From Roseivirga sp. E12 (GTDB lineage Bacteria; Bacteroidota; Bacteroidia; Cytophagales; Cyclobacteriaceae), in assembly GCF_017592825.1 (NCBI RefSeq), contig NZ_JAGFMD010000001.1, positions 682,001-746,000 of the forward strand: a stretch of DNA of 64,000 nt, in the 5' to 3' direction. Within the stretch, counting starts at the first letter, position 1, and every line of letters starts with the position of its first letter. This document shows, in pieces, positions 1-9,500 of this stretch. The notes below the pieces were generated by a model. The model was not told the DNA's origin. It made no database searches and was given only the letters and a program-made list of their open reading frames with translations. Both the position numbers and the translations under genes were made by a program.

Positions 1-1593
1 ACCCGGACTGGAGCTGATGAGTTCAAAGTGACCATTAATAAAACCAAGAGTAGCTCAGCGGCAGGACAAATTGGTGCCAGTGTAGGTATCCAATTTGCAG
101 ACCCAGAAACGCTCGAAACTCAATTGAATGAGATTGTAGATAAAATCATCGCTTCGGTCACTGATTATGCGGGGAATGTTGCTGAACTGATCCAAAAGTT
201 TCAAACAAACAGTCTTTCTCCCAATGAGAAAGAGTTTCTAGATAAGATATTGAAGAGGCTAAAACTTGATGCTCTAGCTGACCCTGTGAATTCACTTGAT
301 GAACTGATCAAAAACATTGAGGAAAAAGCCAAGAGTACTACCAAAGCAATTGCCAGTGCGAGCGCTTCTGTTTCTTTCAGCTACGAATACAGCAGAATCA
401 GCGAAAATCAAGAACTACTCTCCGCTACTATTACTGAAGGGCTATTACAAGAGTTGCACCCGAAACTAGTGGGATTCAATGCGGATCAATTACTGACAGA
501 GTTTCAAAATGGCACAGATGAAATTACACTGGACCACTACCTAAATCAGAAAACCCTAACTATTAAGAAGAGCTGGGGCTTTGGCCTGTCTTTTATGGGA
601 AAACCTGTCTTTTCAGGAAAAACTATTCGTAAGACGGTGTCATCCACACAGACAAATGCTGCCAGTGAAAAACAGCTTTCCCTTGATCAAGTAATTGGTT
701 ACCAAAGACAATGGATGGGTGAAGAAACGGATTGGGTAACTGATTTTAATGTCAAAATGCCCAACTTTTCGGCTGCACCTAGCTTGGATGAGTTTGACTA
801 TAGCTTGTATGTTCAGATGACTTCTGGCATGAAGGTCAAGAAAGTCAAGCACCTCAAACAACTATTAGACCTGGGTATAATGTGGGGAGCGATTGACGAA
901 GGTGAAGTCCCAAGACTCGTTGAGAAATACCTTGACACCTTTCACCGGCAGGTAATTACCGCAGATGCTCAACTTACCTTCAAACCAACGGCTATGCTAG
1001 CTTTAACTCAGCAGCTTGGACAACTCGGTTGGAACAATGTAACTATTGGATTGATGGCAAAAGCAATGGCATCCTCGATGAGTTATTGGAATAACTACCC
1101 GCTTAGACAATCGGTCTCGAAGCGGACTGCAGCGTATAGTCCCACTTGGCAAAACTATCTTAGCAACCCTAGTCAATCTTTGAGCAGCATTGCCTCTAGG
1201 TCTCAGGACAACCTATCTGCTTATGGAGGTGTATCTACAATGCTAATTGACAAAGAAGGTCAAGCAGGTCATGATTCATCTGATGATTTTGTCGCTAACA
1301 TCATATATCAGAACAATGGTATAGCACGAGACGCACAGTCATTTGTCAATGGACTCGTGAAGTTGAAACAGGGCATCGATGGAAAAGACAGCTTTGATTC
1401 AGACTTTAATGTTATTTACGCTGAAATGAAGTCGTTTTTTGGCGAGTCTTTTTATGTAAGAACTCTCGGCTGTTTATTGAACGAATTTGCTAACATCAAT
1501 CCTGCACTTGATGGGGTGGTGGAACGAGTATTCACACTCAGTTGGGGCGAGGGCGATGATGAACAAACAGTGAGTTTGGCTTCTAAGAACTAA
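1..1593 (+). CDS. Unknown protein, 3' part of a gene open at the window edge
   Basis: I do not recognise this protein. The reading frame is open from base 1 to a TAA at 1591-1593; a GTG at base 28 could be a start, but the nine codons before it are also open, so the gene most likely begins outside the window. The visible 530 residues have no clear membrane segment. The first ~110 residues are rich in charged, probably helical sequence with short Ser/Ala-rich stretches, and the middle part is Trp/Tyr-rich. The GIY-YIG gene starts 12 bp downstream, but its link to a repeat array suggests later arrival there rather than a shared function. No domain can be named. Confidence 0.7.
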   Translation, partial: TRTGADEFKVTINKTKSSSAAGQIGASVGIQFADPETLETQLNEIVDKIIASVTDYAGNVAELIQKFQTNSLSPNEKEFLDKILKRLKLDALADPVNSLDELIKNIEEKAKSTTKAIASASASVSFSYEYSRISENQELLSATITEGLLQELHPKLVGFNADQLLTEFQNGTDEITLDHYLNQKTLTIKKSWGFGLSFMGKPVFSGKTIRKTVSSTQTNAASEKQLSLDQVIGYQRQWMGEETDWVTDFNVKMPNFSAAPSLDEFDYSLYVQMTSGMKVKKVKHLKQLLDLGIMWGAIDEGEVPRLVEKYLDTFHRQVITADAQLTFKPTAMLALTQQLGQLGWNNVTIGLMAKAMASSMSYWNNYPLRQSVSKRTAAYSPTWQNYLSNPSQSLSSIASRSQDNLSAYGGVSTMLIDKEGQAGHDSSDDFVANIIYQNNGIARDAQSFVNGLVKLKQGIDGKDSFDSDFNVIYAEMKSFFGESFYVRTLGCLLNEFANINPALDGVVERVFTLSWGEGDDEQTVSLASKN

Positions 1594-1605
1594 GAAGCTT
1601 ATTCC

Positions 1606-1941
1606 ATGACTGACACTGGATTTCATGTATATATACTCACCAACTCCACGAAGAAGGTCTTATATACTGGGATTACAAATGACCTGAGTTCTAGGCTAGT
1701 GGAACATTACTTAGAAAGAGGAAACAAGAAAACCTTCACAGGTAGATACTATTGTCATTACCTCCTTCATTATGAATACCATCATACAGCAATTGGTGCA
1801 ATTGAAAGAGAAAAAGAAATCAAGGGCTGGAGAAGGGCAAAGAAAGAAGAACTCATCAATAGTCAGAATCCTAAATGGGAATTCCTCAATCATGAAGTCA
1901 CTACCTGGCCGCCAGAACCTGGGGCTGGGCGTCAGTATTGA
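1606..1941 (+). CDS. GIY-YIG single-domain nuclease
   Basis: A 111-residue protein of the small GIY-YIG nuclease superfamily, a metal-dependent endonuclease fold. The GIY half is VYI at residues 8-10 and the YIG half is YTG at 20-22, followed by the conserved Arg30, the Glu in the EREKEIK helix at 68-73, and Asn88-Pro before Trp91, so all core positions are present. The C-terminal tail after residue 97 (Pro/Gly-rich) is not part of the fold, and its TGA stop lies inside a truncated copy of the palindromic repeat that follows. Position immediately ahead of a palindromic repeat array recalls REP-associated transposases, which are also orphan nucleases beside hairpin repeats; that comparison is inference. 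A housekeeping structure-specific nuclease role is the alternative. Confidence 0.9.
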   Translation: MTDTGFHVYILTNSTKKVLYTGITNDLSSRLVEHYLERGNKKTFTGRYYCHYLLHYEYHHTAIGAIEREKEIKGWRRAKKEELINSQNPKWEFLNHEVTTWPPEPGAGRQY

Positions 1942-1980
1942 CTTTCAATGGGGTAAAGATCCCTCCTTTGTCGGGATGAC
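1938..1980 (+). repeat. Truncated palindromic element overlapping the nuclease stop codon
   Basis: These 43 bases match the second half of the unit at 2387-2471 with only two differences, but the left arm is missing. The match begins at the base before the TGA stop (1939-1941) of the GIY-YIG gene, so the repeat provides the end of that reading frame. It looks like an element broken at, or joined to, the gene's 3' end. Confidence 0.85.
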
Positions 1981-2018
1981 TAAAGAATTAAGGGTTAAGA
2001 CAAGAAAAAAGTTAGAAC

Positions 2019-2721
2019 GTCATTCCGAGGTACAAGGAATCCCAACCATTAACACAGATCGGGATTTGCTATGCGCAGAAGACCCCTCAATTTTTCGAGA
2101 TGACTAAAGAATTAAGGGCTAAGGCAAGAACAAAATTAGAACGCCATTCCGAGGTACAAGGAATCTTAACCATTAACACAGGTCAGGATTTGCTATGCGT
2201 AGAAGATCCCTCAATTCTTCGGGATGACTAAAGAATTAAGGGCTAAGACAAGAACAAAATTAGAACGCCATTCCGAGGTACAAGGAATCTTAACCATTAA
2301 CACAGATCAGGACTTGCTATGCGTAGAAGATCCCTGAATTCTTCGGGATGACCAAGAAATAGAGTTTCGAAAAACTAAATTAAAACTTCATTCCGAGGCA
2401 CAAGGAGTCTTTACCACTAACGCAGGTTTTGACTTTCTATGGGGTAAGGATCCCTCCTTTGTCGGGATGACTAAAGAATTAGGATCTAGAGCAAGAACAA
2501 AATTAGAACGTCATTCCGAGGTACAAGGAATCTTAACCATCCATAGGGAGAGGAATTTTCTGTGAGGATAGGATCCCTCATTCTTCGGGATGACTAATGA
2601 TATTGAATTAGTAGGAAAAATTCTAACTAGAACGTCATTCCGAGGTACGAGGAATCTTAACCATTCCTGCAAGTCCATATTATCTGAAATACACAGAAGG
2701 CCCCTCCCTTGTCGGGATGAC
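2019..2721 (+). repeat. Array of six ~86 bp palindromic elements
   Basis: Six full units lie at 2019-2104, 2143-2228, 2267-2352, 2387-2471, 2510-2594 and 2634-2721. Each opens with an arm like GTCATTCCGAGG and closes with an arm like CTTCGGGATGAC, giving a 12-pair outer stem, a further inner stem (GGAATC against GATCCC) and a ~40-base loop. Units are separated by ~38-base linkers that are themselves similar, so the first three units form a tandem of period 124; spacing becomes 120-124 later. Loops fall into at least two types: units 1-3 share one, while unit 4 and the truncated copy share another. Similar 'cattccgag...cgggatgac' palindromes are, to my knowledge, dispersed in many Bacteroidetes genomes. 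No coding function is evident; this fills the 854 bp between genes. Confidence 0.93.
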
Positions 2722-2740
2722 CTATTGATAGTTTCGGATG

Positions 2741-2773
2741 CCTAAAGAAAAAGCCCCTATGGGTCGGGGCTTT
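2741..2773 (-). terminator. Rho-independent terminator of the SnoaL-like gene
   Basis: AAAGCCCC and GGGGCTTT pair around an 8-base loop at 2750-2773. Read on the minus strand, the hairpin is followed by a T-rich run (complement of 2741-2750), 22 bp past the stop of the gene at 2796-3149. Confidence 0.85.
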
Positions 2774-2795
2774 AATTCTTTCGTTTCGGCAAAGA

Positions 2796-3149
2796 TTATC
2801 CGTTGTAATAAAATCTTTCGTGCACGATATGGTCACCTTCCCATTTCTGTACACCAACTTGCTCCATTTGAGCTCTATTGCCGTCTTGGAAAGTAACGTC
2901 CATCATTGTTTCGTGCATTACAACACCATTGGCTTCATCTGAAGTAATACTCTTGACTTCAAGGTTATGAAACTCCTTGACGAAGTTTAGGAATTCTACT
3001 TCATGCGCTCTACATGCTTCTTTACCTTCCCAAGTTCCTCTTGGTTCTGTCATTACTACGTTTGGTGCATAGTATTTGTCAAATGCCTCGAGCAATTGAC
3101 CTTGGCCTAGCATGTTATAGATCTCTTCTGTTCTTTCTTTGTATGTCAT
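2796..3149 (-). CDS. SnoaL-like / NTF2-like fold protein
   Basis: A 117-residue soluble protein of the SnoaL-like (NTF2-like) superfamily: an N-terminal helix with EEIYNMLGQGQLLEAFDKYY, then the 'Ap' strand with VVMTEPRGTWEGKEA, and a C-terminal Glu/Val-rich sheet ending in HERFYYNG. Members include small polyketide cyclases, isomerases and many uncharacterised proteins, so no substrate can be named. The sequence is full length for the family. It has its own downstream hairpin terminator, and a short palindrome (TATGTACATA at about 3167-3176) lies just upstream of the start, so it is probably a single-gene unit separate from the operon upstream. Confidence 0.8.
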   Translation of the reverse strand: MTYKERTEEIYNMLGQGQLLEAFDKYYAPNVVMTEPRGTWEGKEACRAHEVEFLNFVKEFHNLEVKSITSDEANGVVMHETMMDVTFQDGNRAQMEQVGVQKWEGDHIVHERFYYNG

Positions 3150-3212
3150 GATGATTTAAGTTTATATATGTACATACATACTTTTGTAATCAAAAGTTCA
3201 AAGCACGAAAAT

Positions 3213-3872
3213 TTATTTTAAGATAAATATTGAAGGATCCGGACAGTTTCTTAGATAAACCTCTCTTTCTGAAACCTTTGCCACTCCTGGGTAATCTCCT
3301 TCATAACCTTGCATATCCCACAATAATTGAAAATGCAGGTGTGGTGGCCAATGATAATTTTCGGCATACTCTCCCATTGTTCCCACCTGATGGCCTGCCT
3401 TAACCTCCTTACCCCGATGCAAACCTTCTAAGGACGACAGGCTTAAGTGACCATAGAGCGTATGAAAGACCTTGCCATCCACTGTATGCTCAAGAATAAT
3501 AACCGGGCCATAGTCCCCATGTACATCTCTATTGGCATAAGAATGAACACGTCCCTCCAAAGGGGCATAAATCTTAGTTCCTGCCTTTGACCACACGTCA
3601 ACACCTAGATGTATCGTTCTAGGTTCTTCTCCCTCGAACAAGTCAATTCGACTATAGAGCGATCTCTCTTCGGCATAGCCCCCTATTCCAACGGTCTTGC
3701 CATTTTTTTGAAGTAACGTGAAAATATAATCCGTGAATGACGACTCACTGTTCAAGTCAATCTTAGATAGCTCAGTATTATCTTTGCTTAAGTCAAGGGG
3801 CTGGTATTCATCGAATCGAACCACCTGAGAGTATTTCACTCCCGAGTCTTTGATGAACTGCTCAAAGCTCAT
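3213..3872 (-). CDS. M23-family metallopeptidase domain protein without signal peptide
   Basis: A 219-residue protein with an M23 (LytM/lysostaphin-type) domain in its C-terminal two thirds. The zinc motif HLGVD is present around residue 88, YGHLS follows at about 140, and HLHFQ near 178 supplies the last ligand, so the active site looks intact. M23 enzymes normally cut peptidoglycan cross-bridges in the periplasm, but no signal peptide or membrane anchor is visible here, and the first 65 residues are polar. M23 domains of this leaderless kind also occur fused to aminotransferase and phosphotransferase domains. The ATG lies one base after the stop of the ArgE-like gene, so it is the last gene of that operon. 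A cytoplasmic metabolic role fits better than wall lysis, but this is inference. Confidence 0.85.
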   Translation of the reverse strand: MSFEQFIKDSGVKYSQVVRFDEYQPLDLSKDNTELSKIDLNSESSFTDYIFTLLQKNGKTVGIGGYAEERSLYSRIDLFEGEEPRTIHLGVDVWSKAGTKIYAPLEGRVHSYANRDVHGDYGPVIILEHTVDGKVFHTLYGHLSLSSLEGLHRGKEVKAGHQVGTMGEYAENYHWPPHLHFQLLWDMQGYEGDYPGVAKVSEREVYLRNCPDPSIFILK

Positions 3873-3873
3873 C

Positions 3874-5025
3874 TTAGGACAATTCTTTAATCAGGTTATT
3901 CATAAACCTCACTCCCCAATCTAACTGCTCTTTCGACACAAATTCATCTGCTCTATGCGCTTGTGCAATATCTCCAGGGCCGCAGATAATTGCCTCAAAA
4001 CCGCCCTCAGCAAACTGACCGGCTTCTGCGGCATAGGAAACCGCATCCAGATCATCACACTCGGCAAGTCGTTGAGTCAACCCAACAATCGCTTGATCTT
4101 GATGTGTATCTAAACCAGGTACGGCCGGATGAATATTAGAAGTTGTAATGCTGAATCCCGGATAAACCTTTCTGAGTTCAGCTTCTCTTTCTCTACAATA
4201 CTGTTCAAATTCTTCGAAAACCTCTTGAGGAGTTTCCGATGGAATGGTTCTAACGTCCCAAGTGAAATTGCATTCCTGAGCTATCACATTAGGGGCGATC
4301 CCCCCTTCAATTCTACCAATATGTATTGAAGTATGATTGGGGGTAAAACGATCGTCTGTACGACCTGCGCCAATCAGGCTGTCCATTTTATTCTCTAACC
4401 AGAGGATCAGCCTCATAGATTCGTGTATAGCGCTGACTTCTTGCTTAATTCTGCTACTGTGTCCCTCTGACCCAGTGACCCTAGTTTCGAATAAGCAAAT
4501 CCCTTTTTGGCCGATGGTCGGAATCATCATTGAAGGCTCTCCAATAATGGCAAACTGAGGTTTTTCTTGATAGTAGTCATTGATTGCCTTTACCAAGTCG
4601 GGGGCCGCTAAACAACCAATCTCTTCATCGTACGAGAAGGCAAAATAAATAGGCTTCTTCAAATCGGCTTTCACCATGTCTGGCAAGGCCTCCAGGCAGC
4701 AAGCTGCAAATCCCTTCATGTCGCATGAACCACGAGCATACAACAGGCCATCCTGTTTATCAGTCAGAGTAAAGGGTTCGCTTGTCCATTCCTGACCTTC
4801 CACAGGCACAACATCCGTGTGACCCGACAGAATAACGCCTCCATCTACAGCTGGGCCAATCCTGCAATGCAAAGAAGCTTTTGTACCCTCTTCATTTGGA
4901 ACAAGTACTCCCTCTACGCCATGTTCTGCCAGATAATCTTTAATCCAATGGATGATTGTCAGGTTACTCTCCCCTCCCAACACTGGGAATGACACCAGCT
5001 TGGCCAATATTTCTTCAGCATTCAT
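3874..5025 (-). CDS. argE: Acetylornithine deacetylase-type M20 metallohydrolase
   Basis: Zn-dependent amidohydrolase of the M20/ArgE family, which frees ornithine (or a related amino acid) from its N-acetyl form in the cytoplasm. Visible motifs are GHTDVVP (first metal His and catalytic Asp), ARGSCDMKG (bridging Asp), YDEEIGC (catalytic Glu pair) and a late GPGDIAQAHRADEFV segment with the last His. I chose the ATG at 5025, giving 383 residues; an upstream in-frame TTG at 5067 has a good AGGAAGG before it and would add 14 residues. No other arginine genes are nearby; instead it sits between a YfcC-type carrier and an M23 protein, so release of acylated amino acids taken up by the carrier is equally possible. 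Confidence 0.87.
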   Translation of the reverse strand: MNAEEILAKLVSFPVLGGESNLTIIHWIKDYLAEHGVEGVLVPNEEGTKASLHCRIGPAVDGGVILSGHTDVVPVEGQEWTSEPFTLTDKQDGLLYARGSCDMKGFAACCLEALPDMVKADLKKPIYFAFSYDEEIGCLAAPDLVKAINDYYQEKPQFAIIGEPSMMIPTIGQKGICLFETRVTGSEGHSSRIKQEVSAIHESMRLILWLENKMDSLIGAGRTDDRFTPNHTSIHIGRIEGGIAPNVIAQECNFTWDVRTIPSETPQEVFEEFEQYCREREAELRKVYPGFSITTSNIHPAVPGLDTHQDQAIVGLTQRLAECDDLDAVSYAAEAGQFAEGGFEAIICGPGDIAQAHRADEFVSKEQLDWGVRFMNNLIKELS

Positions 5026-5137
5026 TAATTCTAAGGTTAAATTGTTAATTGTGAATTTTAAATTCAAATGCCTTCCTCAAGTATGTTGCATCAAGATTAT
5101 AATCATTCATCCTTCAAAATTCGTAATTCAATATTCA

Positions 5138-6541
5138 CTAAGCAGGTCCCCAGTTAATTGATACCGTAATCAGCAATATCGTCCATGAAATCAGCAGGAC
5201 TAAACCAACTACCGGAATGATAAACCTTAGCCATCGATCGAAGGGAATTCTACACATGGCTAACATCGCGATCAAACCACCAAGTGTGGGATTAAATAAG
5301 TTTGTGACACCATCGCCTATTTGGTAGGCCAAGATAGTTGTCTGACGTGTAAGGCCTAATAAATCACCCAAAGGAATCATTATGGGTAATGTGGCCAAAG
5401 CCTGACCACTTCCAGAAGGGATGAAGAAGTTGATTACAGACTGTGCCCCTGACATGGCAACTGCCGAAGCATACAAAGGCAGTTGAGATAGGCCTTGGGA
5501 CAGATAATAGGCAATACTATCAGAGATATTACCCATTTCCATTGCCACCTTAATGGAAGTGGCAAAGCCCACCATAAAAGCTCCAGGGGCCACAACAGAA
5601 ACAGATTTCAAGGCAGTTTCACTTATCGTTCGACCACTCATTCCTCCAGCGAGGCCTGCGGCTATCGAGATCATTAGAAAGATGGCCGATATTTCGTTGA
5701 TGTACCAATGGTATTCAAAAACACCAAACAGCATAATGCCCATTCCGCCTACGAAAATTGCCATGATCAACCAGTTATTGGCTGTCATCTGATAAGTTTC
5801 TAATGGTTTGGAGAGTTCAAACCCCTTTGTGTCAATGCCCAATGAAAGACTACTCTGAGGGTTTTTAAGAATACGTTTAAAGTACCTAATGTTGAAATAG
5901 GCCAAAAGAGATAATGCGCTCAGGCACAAGATAGATCTGATAAGCCAACCTGAATACATTGGCATCTCGGCAATCGTATGGCCTGTACCCACGGTATAAG
6001 GATTAAATGGCGATAAGCCGAAGCCCACAGTCACACCTCCTACTGAAATGGCTGCTGCCAGCATCAAATCCCCACCTATTGCCAAACTGGTTATAGCAGC
6101 GATAGGAATCAGCGCGATATTATTCTCATAACCGACAAATACTCCTAGCATGCCGAAGATAAAAGTCATAAGCACTACTACAAGGTATCGCCTTTCTAAC
6201 CCCAGCTTCTTCATAAAAGTACCCACAGCGTTTTCGATCATCCCTGAACGTTCGAGGATGCCAAACATGATCCCACTAGAAAGCACAACAAAGATGATGG
6301 CGATGGCGGAGGCAAAACCGCCAGGAATAGCTAAAAAAGTGTCTAGAAACGAAAGTGGAGTCTGTTCAATGGCCTTATAAGAGTCTGGAATTACTCTTTG
6401 TCGGCCATCAACAAGCTCTCGATCAAAGCTTCCTGCTGGAATGATGTGACTCAATACGGCAGTAAGCACAATGATCGCGAAGAGCATCACAATAGGATGC
6501 GGAATTCGCTGATACCACTTTTTAGAAATCAATTCTGACAC
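5138..6541 (-). CDS. YfcC-family membrane transporter
   Basis: A 467-residue integral membrane protein with about 12 hydrophobic segments, matching the YfcC/AbgT-related family of secondary carriers, several of which are thought to move amino acids, dipeptides or C4-dicarboxylates. The N-terminus (WYQRIPHPIVMLFAIIVL, then HIIPAGSF) is typical, as is the conserved FFIPSGSGQALATLPIM loop and the late DGVTNLFNPT segment. The GTG start overlaps the TAG stop of the BNR-repeat gene by one base (TAGTG), indicating translational coupling. The ArgE-like gene follows after ~110 bp. The context suggests import of an amino acid derivative for cleavage by the M20 enzyme; substrate not known. Confidence 0.88.
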   Translation of the reverse strand: MSELISKKWYQRIPHPIVMLFAIIVLTAVLSHIIPAGSFDRELVDGRQRVIPDSYKAIEQTPLSFLDTFLAIPGGFASAIAIIFVVLSSGIMFGILERSGMIENAVGTFMKKLGLERRYLVVVLMTFIFGMLGVFVGYENNIALIPIAAITSLAIGGDLMLAAAISVGGVTVGFGLSPFNPYTVGTGHTIAEMPMYSGWLIRSILCLSALSLLAYFNIRYFKRILKNPQSSLSLGIDTKGFELSKPLETYQMTANNWLIMAIFVGGMGIMLFGVFEYHWYINEISAIFLMISIAAGLAGGMSGRTISETALKSVSVVAPGAFMVGFATSIKVAMEMGNISDSIAYYLSQGLSQLPLYASAVAMSGAQSVINFFIPSGSGQALATLPIMIPLGDLLGLTRQTTILAYQIGDGVTNLFNPTLGGLIAMLAMCRIPFDRWLRFIIPVVGLVLLISWTILLITVSINWGPA

Positions 6542-9500
6542 TAATCTTCCTTAAGTGCTTCGAATTCTTTCTTGATCTCTTGAAACTTAGACTTCAACTC
6601 TTCGAACCTGTCATAAGCATCCTTGCCAGGCTGTTGATCAGCTCGGCCGATCATGCTATTCAGGTAACCAGTTTGAGCACTAAGCATCGGTTGCATATAT
6701 GTACCTGGGGGTGTCACTAGTTGATAGTACACCGCATCTAGGGCTTCCTTCTTTCTTTGATCCCTTTTACTCGCTCTTTCTTGATTAAGAGAGTTCTCAA
6801 GGGCCTTTCTTTCTTCGCCTACTGTTTTTATCAGCTTGGCAACCTCTCCTTGAAAATCTCTTACTGCTAAGGCTAATGCTTCTTGCATTTTAACATCAGC
6901 ATCATTTACTAAAGTTGCACGAGGGTCTAACCTTACGTTAAACTCCTTTTCGAGTACCTGACCTCCAATGGTCAAACGTGCCTTGTATGTTCCTGTAGAT
7001 ACCATAGGGCCATTGCCTAGATAAGAACGATTAGGGTTTGCACTCCACCCTCCGTGATGCCTCATATTCCAGTTAAATCGATTGATTCCAGCTTTATTTG
7101 ACAGCCCACCAGAAGCTGGAGCATTACTGAAACCAGTAGCCATATCCACCTCAGTGTCTACTGCTGGTTCTGACTTACCACTAACAAATGATCTCACCAC
7201 TCTTCCTGAATTGGTCAGAATATCGAGTCTCACATCTTGCTTAGTATCTGCTATATAGTACTCTAGGTTTGCACCTGGTTGTGGGCTTTGACGACTATTC
7301 ATTCTGAACCTAACCGCATCTTTCGGATTGAAGAAGTAGGCAGTTTCCTGTACAGCTTCCGTCAGGCTTCGAATGCTAGAAATATTGTCAAGTATCCAGA
7401 AACCTCTACCCATAGTAGACATCACCAAATCGTCTTGATGAATCTTCATATCCGTTATTGGTGTAACCGGTAAGTTATTGTTAAACTCATTCCATGTTTC
7501 CCCATCATTCAAAGAGATAAAGAGTCCAAACTCGGTACCAGCATAAAGGACGCCTTCCTTATTGGGGTCTTCTCTGATTACTCGAGTTGGATAGTCAGCA
7601 GGCAAGCCGTTGTCTCCAGTGGTGATTAGCTCCCAAGTCTTTCCATAATCCTCTGTTTTATAGATATATGGAGCATAATCGTTCAATTGATATCTTAATA
7701 TTGCCACATAAGCTTTGGCAGGGTTGTGTACGGATGGTTCTACCGCATCTACTCGACCGCCAATTGGCATATCTGGAGTCACTCTTTCCCAATTGGCACC
7801 ACCATCTTTTGTCACATGAACAGGGCCATCGTTAGCTCCAACCCAAATCAGGCCTTCTTGAATTTTTGATTCCTGAATAGCATAAATGGTACTGAAGTAT
7901 TCTTCACCTGTAACGTCTCTAGTGATTGGCGCTCCTGGCACAACCTGATACTCATCTTCAAAGGCAGTCAGGTCTGGAGAAATAATTTGCCATGTCTTTC
8001 CGTCATCCATGGTTTTATGGACATACTGAGAAGTATGATACACTACATTAGGATTGTGAGGAGAAATATGGATTGGTGCCACTCGCTGGAACCTAAATTT
8101 CAGGTCCTTAGGGTTGTGACCATAAATATTACTTGCACCGACATAGTACTGCATTTCCTGACCAGTACGCTTGTCAAAGGTTCCGAATCGACCCTTGCAA
8201 TTTGAGTACACAACGTCCGAATTACCCGGTTTAGGCACTGCAGGACCTGTTTCACAACCCCCTACTCCGAAAATAGTAGAGCGCGCAGCTCCAGTCTGCT
8301 TACTCGGCACGGCCATAGTTGAATTATCTTGCTGACCTGCATAAAGCCAATAAGGCGTTTGGTCATCCACATCTACCTGATACAATTCTGCCGTTGGCTG
8401 GTTAGACTGAGTAGACCATGACTTGCCATTATTCAATGTCACGTTGGCACCACCATCATTTGCCTGAATCCAAATAGATGTATCATTTGGGTTAATCCAA
8501 ATATCATGATTGTCACCATGAGGAGTTCTTAGAGCCTTCCATGATTTACCACCATTCTCAGATTTCAGAAACCTTAATGCACTGTTATACAGCACGTTTT
8601 CATTCCTTGGGTTAGCATATATATTCGTATAGTAGAAAGGTCTATTGGTTAAGTTCGAGTTATCAGAAACAAACTCCCAATTCGCTCCACGATCGTCCGA
8701 CCTGTAAAGCCCTCCTTGGTTTTCTGAAGCCTCAATGTTAGCGTAAACCACATTTGGATTGGCAGGTGACACGGCAAAATCAATCTTACCAATTAAGGCC
8801 GTAGGCAAACCATTAGTCAGTTTCACCCAATTGACGCCACCATCAGTAGACTTATAAACGCCACCTTCACTTGATCCACTAATAATGGTCCATGGCTTGC
8901 GCTCTCCTCTCCAGGCTCCAGCATATATCGTATTTGGGTCGTCTGGGGCAAGTTCAAGGTCTGAGAACCCAACACTATCTGAGTGATAGAGGATTTTGTT
9001 CCAAGAAGCTCCACCATCGGTAGTCTTGTAAATCCCACGATCCTCATTTTTGCCAAATGCCTGGCCAATTGCCGCTACATACACGACATCTGGATTATCA
9101 GGGTGAATCTCAACGGCTCCAATTTGACCGGTATTCTTCAATCCTACAAACTCCCATTTCTTTCCAGCATTGATCGACTTATAGACACCTTTACCAGTGA
9201 TCACATTGGATCTGATACCGTCCGAACCTGTACCCACATAAAGGATATCTGGTTGCTTTTGATAAACAGCTATCGCACCAATTGAAGGAGTTGGAAAGTA
9301 GCCATCAGAGATGTTTTTCCAGGAGATTCCGTAATCATCAGTTTTCCAAACACCTCCACCAGTGGCACCCATATAGAATACGGAGGGTTGGGTTTCAACG
9401 CCCATAACGGCTGTTACTCGACCACCACGGTTGGGCCCGACAGTCCTGAATTTGTATGACTTTAGTAATTCACTTACATCCTGTCCAAGTACAGGAATGC

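Noticed and set aside
1772-2107. Reading frame running through the nuclease gene into the repeats
   Set aside because: It is an out-of-frame shadow over GIY-YIG codons and repeat DNA, with low-complexity Lys-rich translation.
2019-2721. CRISPR array
   Set aside because: The repeats are ~86 bp and palindromic, and the linkers are similar to one another, not unique spacers; no cas genes are present.
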